A DNA stretch of 64,000 bases from Lachnospiraceae bacterium NE2001 (GTDB lineage Bacteria; Bacillota; Clostridia; Lachnospirales; Lachnospiraceae): the NCBI GenBank assembly GCA_900110635.1, contig FOEK01000006.1, forward strand, positions 141,145 through 205,144. Direction: 5' to 3'. The notes beneath the pieces are model-generated. The model had not been told where the DNA came from and did not search any database. It saw nothing but the letters and a program-made list of their open reading frames with translations. This document shows, one piece after another, positions 58,999 through 64,000 of this stretch (its first letter is position 1; each line of letters starts with the position of its first letter). Made by a program: the position numbers and the translations under genes.

Positions 58999-59328
58999 AT
59001 GATTACAATAAATGCGCTAAAAGAATATGGAGCAAACGTAGACGAAGGGCTGACCCGCTGTATGGGAAACGAAGCCCTGTACCTGAAGCTGGTAGGAACC
59101 ATCACTGCAGAGCCTAAGTTTGATAAGCTGAAGGAATGTATCGATGCGAAGGATCTGGATGGGGCATTTGAAAATGCACACGCACTGAAGGGCGTGGTTG
59201 GCAACCTGTCTCTCACACCGCTTTACGATCCGCTGGTTGATATCACCGATCACCTAAGGGCACGGGAGGATATGGACTACGAGCCACTGATCACCGAAAT
59301 TCTGGCACAACGGGATAAACTATCTTAA
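58999..59328 (+). CDS. orphan Hpt phosphotransfer protein
   Basis: 109 residues, all helical, with the phospho-accepting His in NAHALKGVVGNLSL. AGAGGAG supports the start. It is in one operon with the REC-EAL protein and convergent with a kinase that ends in two receivers but has no Hpt. A relay from that kinase through this Hpt to the REC of the EAL protein fits the parts list; it is inference. Confidence 0.92.
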   Translation: MITINALKEYGANVDEGLTRCMGNEALYLKLVGTITAEPKFDKLKECIDAKDLDGAFENAHALKGVVGNLSLTPLYDPLVDITDHLRAREDMDYEPLITEILAQRDKLS

Positions 59329-59338
59329 TGAACGTCCA

Positions 59339-59382
59339 TAAAAAATGTGACAGCGAACTGAAGTTCGCTGTCACTTTTTTTT
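59339..59382. terminator. bidirectional terminator
   Basis: 13-bp stem GTGACAGCGAACT / AGTTCGCTGTCAC, with A-run before and T-run after, so it has a U tract on both strands. It ends the Hpt operon and the convergent kinase gene. Confidence 0.92.
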
Positions 59383-62300
59383 ATTGGATAAACTCTTCCA
59401 GGGTCTGATAGAGACGTTCTGGTTCAACTGGTTTGGAAAGGTGGGCGTTCATGCCTACCTGGAGTGAACGCTGTACGTCTTCGTCAAAAGCATTTGCAGT
59501 AAGTGCTATGATCGGAATAGTCTTCGCATCGTCTCGATCAAGGCCACGGATTCTTTTTGTAGCCTCAAGGCCGTCCATTTCAGGCATTCGCATATCCATA
59601 AGGATTGCATCGTAATAGCCTGGCTCGCTGGAATCGAACTTTTCAAGGGCTACGCGGCCATTCTCCGCAATATCGACCTTCATCTCTCTCATCTCTAGAA
59701 CCATCATCATGATTTCAGCATTTACCTGCATATCTTCAGCCAGAAGTATTCGCTTTCCAGCCAGGTCCACCTTCTTAGTGCTGCTGCCCTGCACAGACTT
59801 CCTCTTGAGAGCAGATTTGAACTCTTCAATAACAACTGTTGCAAACAGCGGCTTCGCAACGAAGCTGTCAACGCCAGCCTGGAGAGCCTCCTCAAGCACA
59901 TCATCCCATCTGTACGCAGTCAGTATGATAATGGCAGATTCATTTCCCACTATCTCGCGAATACGTCTCGTAGTTTCGACGCCGTCCATCCCCGGCATCT
60001 TCCAGTCCACCAGGATAAGGTTATAAGGCATACGTCTCGCGTGACGAAGCTTCACCTTCTCGATAGCCTCTTCTCCCGACATGGCTATCTCTGATGAGAT
60101 ACCTGCCTTCTCCAGCACAAGTCTTGCGTGCTCGCAGGCAACCTCGTCATCATCGATAATAAGCACACTCATTTCCTCAGGGTTAATCTCTACATCACCA
60201 GATTGGTTCTCATTTTTATCCACATCTGAAAGAGTAACTGTAATATAAAATGTTGTGCCTTCATCCTTCTTGGTCTTAACCTCGATATTGCCATTCATCA
60301 TCTCCACGATGTTCTTGGTAATAGCCATACCAAGTCCGGAGCTGCCATACTTGCTAGTCGTAGATTCATCTTCCTGAGCAAAAGTATCAAACAGATGTGG
60401 CAGGAACTCGTCACTGATTCCAATACCTGTATCTACAACCTCAAAGACCAGCGTTGATTTGCCATCATAACCGGCAGTCTTCTTTACGTTAAAACTTACA
60501 CTTCCCTTCTCGGTAAACTTAACAGCATTTCCTATAACATTTATCAGCACCTGACGAAGCTTCAGTCCGTCACCAATATAGAAGTCATTCACATCACTGC
60601 TGACGTGGCACTGATAATCCAACCCCTTCTCCTGGCACTGACCGCTAAACATAGTATTCAGGGCTTCAAGCAGCTGAGGGAAGGAGAACTCCTCATTCTT
60701 TATAACCATACGTCCTGATTCAATACGGGACATATCCAGGATATCATTTATCAGACTGAGCATATGATTTGCTGATTCACCAATCTTTGTAAGATAGCCC
60801 TTGGTCTTCTCAGGAGTTTCTGCATCATTAAGTGCTATACTGTCCAGACCGATTATGGCGTTCATCGGTGTCCTGATCTCGTGACTCATATTAGAGAGAA
60901 ATGCTGTCTTTGCCTTGTTTGCCTGCTCAGCAGATGCCAGTGCTTCGCTCAGCAGCTCATTTCTGGCCATCTCCTCACGCATCTCTTTATCTATGATCGT
61001 AAAACCAACTCCAACATCGTGGACTATTCCGTCATCACGATTCGCAGCAAGACGAACTCCTGCCATACGGAGCATTTCATAGAACTCCTTGTCCTCAAAT
61101 CGAACAAGATATCTATAGGTCATAAGACGGCTTTCCGACAGAGTACTTCTGATATTATCTATATCAATAAACTTCAGGAATCCCTCACGATACTCCTCTG
61201 CCACGTGGGTCTCAGCATAATACCTAAACCTCTCGGAGAATCTGAAATGTGTCCCCTCCGGGCTCTGATCAGTATCATCTGAGTCTCCTCTGTAGCAAAC
61301 AGCGTCATCATTATCTAGATCTGCATAATACACAGATCTATAATCCGAAGCCATAGCAGTTATGAGGTTGTCCTGCAAAGCTCTTTTTTTCTCTTCCTCA
61401 AGCAGCTTCTCCTGCAGATCCAGTCTCTCCTGCATTTCCTGCTGTCTCGCCCTGCTTTCAGCCTCAGCTTTCTCTTTCTCCAGCAACACCTTCGAATTCT
61501 TTCTTACCTGAAAGATGATAAATGAAAACATAGCCACAAGACAGAACGCCAGCAATAGTGACTGGATCAAACTTCTAATAATTATACCTCTGGATATGGA
61601 GCCTATCTCTTCACTGATAACACTCTCTCTAACCAGATAAGTCAGCTGCCAGTCTGTTCCCTCAACAGGCTCATAGCTCAGAGTTTCATTGATATCATTA
61701 TAGGTAAAGGAAACCTCTCCACTTTCGCCACCACCAAACTCCTGAACAAACTTATCATAGGAATAACCATTATCAAACTCAGCATTTTTCATGGCATCGA
61801 TAAGGTTATCCTCAACTGCAAGTCCACCTAGGATCGTATTACTTAGTGCCACACCAGACTGGGTGTAGATATTACAGAAGGTGGCATTGTCCTCGCTGGA
61901 TTCCATAGAAACGCCCGATAGCATTTCATCCATATCCTTCTCCATAAAGCAGACTTTAAGAGTCTTGCCATCAAATGGAATCTCTACTGGAATCGCTATA
62001 ACAACCTTCTTGTCCAAGCTTTCAAGATTCAGGACAGATATCTCAGGCTCACTGAGAGTCTTATAGTCAAATGAATACTCATGGATATTGTCCTGGGTTC
62101 CAAGAGCTGTATAAATAAGTCCATCTTCATCGACAAAGGCAAACTTCTCCAGGTTAAAAAGCTTCTTCATTTTAGCCTGATAAGCCTGGATATGCTCCAT
62201 ATCACTGGTATCCTCGTCAGTCATAAGACCTACTGCCACTTCTATATCATCTATACTCTCCTTCAGGTTATCCTCAACAACTTGTTCACGTCTTCCAGCC

Positions 62301-62461
62301 AGCTCGTCAAGATAGAGAAGGCTGACCTTCCTTACCGCATTCTCATTATCAATTCTGGCCTGCTGTCCAAGAATGATCGTTCCAAAAAACAAGATCAGCA
62401 GAACAACCAAACCACCAATTATATATATAGATATACCTTTTCTTTCATTTTTCAAGGTCAT
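59381..62461 (-). CDS. hybrid histidine kinase: sensor-PAS-HisKA-HATPase-REC-REC
   Basis: About 1026 residues. Membrane helix 1 (about 10-32), an extracellular Cache-like domain (35-290), helix 2 (SLLLAFCLVAMFSFIIF), a charged coiled coil, a PAS-like region (about 375-505), HisKA with SNMSHEIRTPMNAI, HATPase (SSGLGMAITKN) and two receivers. The first receiver has VLIIDDDE and LILVDWKMPGMDG; the second has LLAEDMQVN and ILMDMRMPEMDG. There is no Hpt. GGGAGG lies one base before the ATG given; a TTG two codons later would have a better distance, so the true start may be 62455. Confidence 0.92.
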   Translation of the reverse strand: MTLKNERKGISIYIIGGLVVLLILFFGTIILGQQARIDNENAVRKVSLLYLDELAGRREQVVEDNLKESIDDIEVAVGLMTDEDTSDMEHIQAYQAKMKKLFNLEKFAFVDEDGLIYTALGTQDNIHEYSFDYKTLSEPEISVLNLESLDKKVVIAIPVEIPFDGKTLKVCFMEKDMDEMLSGVSMESSEDNATFCNIYTQSGVALSNTILGGLAVEDNLIDAMKNAEFDNGYSYDKFVQEFGGGESGEVSFTYNDINETLSYEPVEGTDWQLTYLVRESVISEEIGSISRGIIIRSLIQSLLLAFCLVAMFSFIIFQVRKNSKVLLEKEKAEAESRARQQEMQERLDLQEKLLEEEKKRALQDNLITAMASDYRSVYYADLDNDDAVCYRGDSDDTDQSPEGTHFRFSERFRYYAETHVAEEYREGFLKFIDIDNIRSTLSESRLMTYRYLVRFEDKEFYEMLRMAGVRLAANRDDGIVHDVGVGFTIIDKEMREEMARNELLSEALASAEQANKAKTAFLSNMSHEIRTPMNAIIGLDSIALNDAETPEKTKGYLTKIGESANHMLSLINDILDMSRIESGRMVIKNEEFSFPQLLEALNTMFSGQCQEKGLDYQCHVSSDVNDFYIGDGLKLRQVLINVIGNAVKFTEKGSVSFNVKKTAGYDGKSTLVFEVVDTGIGISDEFLPHLFDTFAQEDESTTSKYGSSGLGMAITKNIVEMMNGNIEVKTKKDEGTTFYITVTLSDVDKNENQSGDVEINPEEMSVLIIDDDEVACEHARLVLEKAGISSEIAMSGEEAIEKVKLRHARRMPYNLILVDWKMPGMDGVETTRRIREIVGNESAIIILTAYRWDDVLEEALQAGVDSFVAKPLFATVVIEEFKSALKRKSVQGSSTKKVDLAGKRILLAEDMQVNAEIMMMVLEMREMKVDIAENGRVALEKFDSSEPGYYDAILMDMRMPEMDGLEATKRIRGLDRDDAKTIPIIALTANAFDEDVQRSLQVGMNAHLSKPVEPERLYQTLEEFIQ

Positions 62462-62478
62462 ACCTCCCAAGATTCCCC

Positions 62479-62507
62479 TAAATAGTTTAATGTATCACCA
62501 ATCTCAA
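62479..62507 (-). promoter_or_regulatory. promoter for the double-receiver kinase gene
   Basis: TTGAGA (62502-62507) and TATTTA (62479-62484), 17 bp apart on the minus strand. Confidence 0.45.
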
Positions 62508-62539
62508 TATACCACAATATCAGATGTAATTACACCAAG

Positions 62540-62569
62540 AAAAAGCACCTGACCATCTATGTCAGGTGC
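62540..62569 (-). terminator. terminator after the SLC13-like transporter gene
   Basis: 9-bp stem GCACCTGAC / GTCAGGTGC, loop of 7, then five T on the minus strand. Confidence 0.85.
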
Positions 62570-62603
62570 CTAATAACAGGTTTATCATATATTGCCAATT
62601 TTA

Positions 62604-63749
62604 TTAATTTGGAAGGACTACATATAGTGCCACCAGTAATACCAGGAAAATGATATTGATAACAGTGAAGGCAAGAAGATAATGCTCTCCCTCCTTCTTT
62701 CCTTTATTGTAAAACTTATATGTAATAAGGCTGGCCATACTGGCAATCAGGGTTCCAAGACCACCAAGATTAGTACCAATAAGAAGTGATGGTCCCTTCT
62801 TTGTAAATGCTGAAAGCAACATAGCGGCTGGAACATTGCTTATAAACTGCGATGCCAGAACAGCGGTAAGCGTAACATTTTTCTCTATTATTCTTGAAAG
62901 TGTATCGTGAACAATATCTATCCTTCCAAGATTACCGATCAGAACAAAGAAGAATATAAATGTAAATAGCAGGCCATAATCAATTCCGATAAATGCTTTC
63001 CTGTCAAAGATCAGAATAGCCATGGCAACCACTCCCAGCATAACACCAAAGTTTATAATATTTGATACTGTAAGCAGGCATACAGTGAAAAGAATAGTAT
63101 ATACGATAAGCAGTCCTGGTTTGGGAGCGGTTACCTCCTCCGTCACTGCAGTACCGATAGTCTTATCTGTCTTGTTCAGGATCATTACGCTTACAACAAG
63201 AAGGATCAGAGATACTGTACTGTAGGGCAGCATCAGCTTAACGAAATCCAGAAGTGATATATGATACTCTGTGTAAAGATACAGATTCTGCGGGTTTCCA
63301 ATAGGTGTCAGCATACTGCCCAGATTGGCCGATACTGTCATGAGTATCAGCGTATACATAGTTCTTCTTCTATCCTTAAAGGCCTTTAATACATTTAACG
63401 CAAAAGGCACAAGGGTAACCAGTGTCACATCATTCGTGAGAAGCATACTCATAAAGAATGCCAGGATAACCAGAAACAGTGATACATATTTCTCAGAGTG
63501 AATCTTTCCAAGAAGCTTATTTGTAAAGAAATCAAAGGTACCTATCCGTATATATGCGCTGACAACCAGCATCAGTGAGAAAAGGATTGCCAGAACCCTG
63601 AAGTTTATATAGCCGATATATCCCGAATCCGGTTTTACAAAGAAGCAGGATATCGCAGCCAGCACCCCAGATATTATTAATATGGAATCTTTCTTAAATA
63701 ATTCTACAAGCTTTTTAGTGGTTTCCAAAGCCTTGACCTCACATTTCAT
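62604..63749 (-). CDS. SLC13/ArsB-NhaD-like anion transporter
   Basis: About 381 residues with ten or more membrane helices. Family marks are the paired helical-hairpin loops: LLTNDVTLVTLVPF, LTPIGNPQNLYLYTEY and FISNVPAAMLLS. Such carriers move dicarboxylates, sulfate, arsenite or sodium and protons; the substrate cannot be told. The start is uncertain: the ATG used (MKCEVKAL) has no ribosome site, while a TTG seven codons later follows GAGG at proper distance. It has its own near-consensus promoter and terminator. Confidence 0.88.
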   Translation of the reverse strand: MKCEVKALETTKKLVELFKKDSILIISGVLAAISCFFVKPDSGYIGYINFRVLAILFSLMLVVSAYIRIGTFDFFTNKLLGKIHSEKYVSLFLVILAFFMSMLLTNDVTLVTLVPFALNVLKAFKDRRRTMYTLILMTVSANLGSMLTPIGNPQNLYLYTEYHISLLDFVKLMLPYSTVSLILLVVSVMILNKTDKTIGTAVTEEVTAPKPGLLIVYTILFTVCLLTVSNIINFGVMLGVVAMAILIFDRKAFIGIDYGLLFTFIFFFVLIGNLGRIDIVHDTLSRIIEKNVTLTAVLASQFISNVPAAMLLSAFTKKGPSLLIGTNLGGLGTLIASMASLITYKFYNKGKKEGEHYLLAFTVINIIFLVLLVALYVVLPN

Positions 63750-63765
63750 TTTTCTCAAATAAAAA

Positions 63766-63808
63766 ACACACCAAAAGCGAATTATATACTTTTGGTGTGT
63801 AATGTCAA
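63766..63808 (-). promoter_or_regulatory. near-consensus promoter overlapped by an inverted repeat
   Basis: TTGACA (63803-63808) and TATAAT (63781-63786), 16 bp apart on the minus strand. The -10 box lies in the centre of a 12-bp perfect inverted repeat ACACACCAAAAG / CTTTTGGTGTGT (63766-63777, 63789-63800). This is the geometry of a repressor operator. The six T after it could alternatively make it a terminator, but no minus-strand gene lies upstream in the window. Confidence 0.75.
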
Positions 63809-63852
63809 GGTAAATTATACTTATTTAAGTAACAGTATAAGTCATTTTTGAT

Positions 63853-64000
63853 AATGTCCTATTAAACCACAAATAAAAATGTCCCAATGTGATATAATAT
63901 CCTCTCACTTGAGAGGAGGACATGATGAGGAGAATTGACTTAAATATGGATGAACAAAAGAAGTATGAAGTAGTAAAACGACTTGTAGACGAAGGAGGAA
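63853..64000 (+). mobile_element. left end of an ISNCY-type insertion sequence (partial)
   Basis: The transposase start is preceded by two AATGTCC copies (63853-63859 and 63878-63884) and a TATAAT box, which fits an IS end with transposase sites. The exact border is not fixed because the other end is outside the window. Confidence 0.4.
63925..64000 (+). CDS. ISNCY/IS1202-type transposase (N-terminal fragment)
   Basis: The first 25 codons (MRRIDLNMDEQKKYEVVKRL, then VDEGG) resemble the opening of ISNCY-type DDE transposases, where a helix-turn-helix would follow (NKKRAA.. type). GAGGAGG lies five bases before the second ATG, which is used as start. The gene continues past the right edge. Confidence 0.6.
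   Translation, partial: MRRIDLNMDEQKKYEVVKRLVDEGG

Overview
The window looks like chromosomal DNA from a Lachnospiraceae bacterium, most likely Butyrivibrio or a close relative. The evidence is moderate-to-low GC, strong AGGAGG ribosome sites, YesM/YesN-regulated sugar ABC transport, a GH8 exo-oligoxylanase start, cytoplasmic GH43 and GH27 enzymes, Bce-type transporters and many hybrid kinases. The genus is inferred from gene style only. No rRNA, tRNA or CRISPR array was seen. The window cuts a GH8 gene on the left and an ISNCY-type transposase on the right.

1-11.2 kb is a sugar uptake and degradation locus, probably for xylo-oligosaccharides. It holds a lipoprotein binding protein, two permeases and the start of a GH8 enzyme, all on the minus strand, downstream of a YesN response regulator and YesM kinase. 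A divergent cytoplasmic protein joins a LacI-type sugar-binding domain to an active-looking GGDEF domain, and a GH43 glycosidase follows. 11.2-12.7 kb holds a LemA/DUF3137 pair.

12.9-25.7 kb has two OmpR-type two-component systems around two FtsX/MacB-like ABC modules and a lipoprotein of the C45/choloylglycine-hydrolase-like Ntn fold. 25.8-28.5 kb has an Rpn-type nuclease, a DRB0094-type RNA ligase and an XRE regulator. 28.7-33.6 kb is a Bce-type peptide-sensing and detoxification module with a 163-bp palindrome between the kinase and the ATPase. 33.7-38.2 kb holds a CDF metal exporter, a secreted cell-wall-binding protein, a NUDIX hydrolase, a PEBP-like lipoprotein and a TetR regulator. 38.2-42.5 kb is a compact acyl-activation module (adenylating ligase, carrier protein, free-standing condensation domain) next to an alpha/beta hydrolase.

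42.5-62.5 kb is the most unusual part, a signalling island. It has four large hybrid histidine kinases, a REC-GGDEF-REC-HD-GYP protein, a REC-degenerate GGDEF-EAL protein and an orphan Hpt protein. One hybrid kinase ends in a complete DegV-type (fatty-acid-binding) domain. It is transcribed behind another hybrid kinase and a GH27 alpha-galactosidase whose barrel carries a large insertion. RtcB RNA ligase and small regulatory or hypothetical genes lie within the island. The right end has an SLC13/ArsB-like transporter with a near-consensus promoter overlapped by an inverted repeat, then the transposon edge.

Two patterns recur in the noncoding DNA. Intrinsic terminators are fused directly to the ribosome site of the next gene (at least three clear cases). 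Palindromes with GGGGAC or GGGGTCTGTCCCC cores sit on or beside stop codons (five copies).
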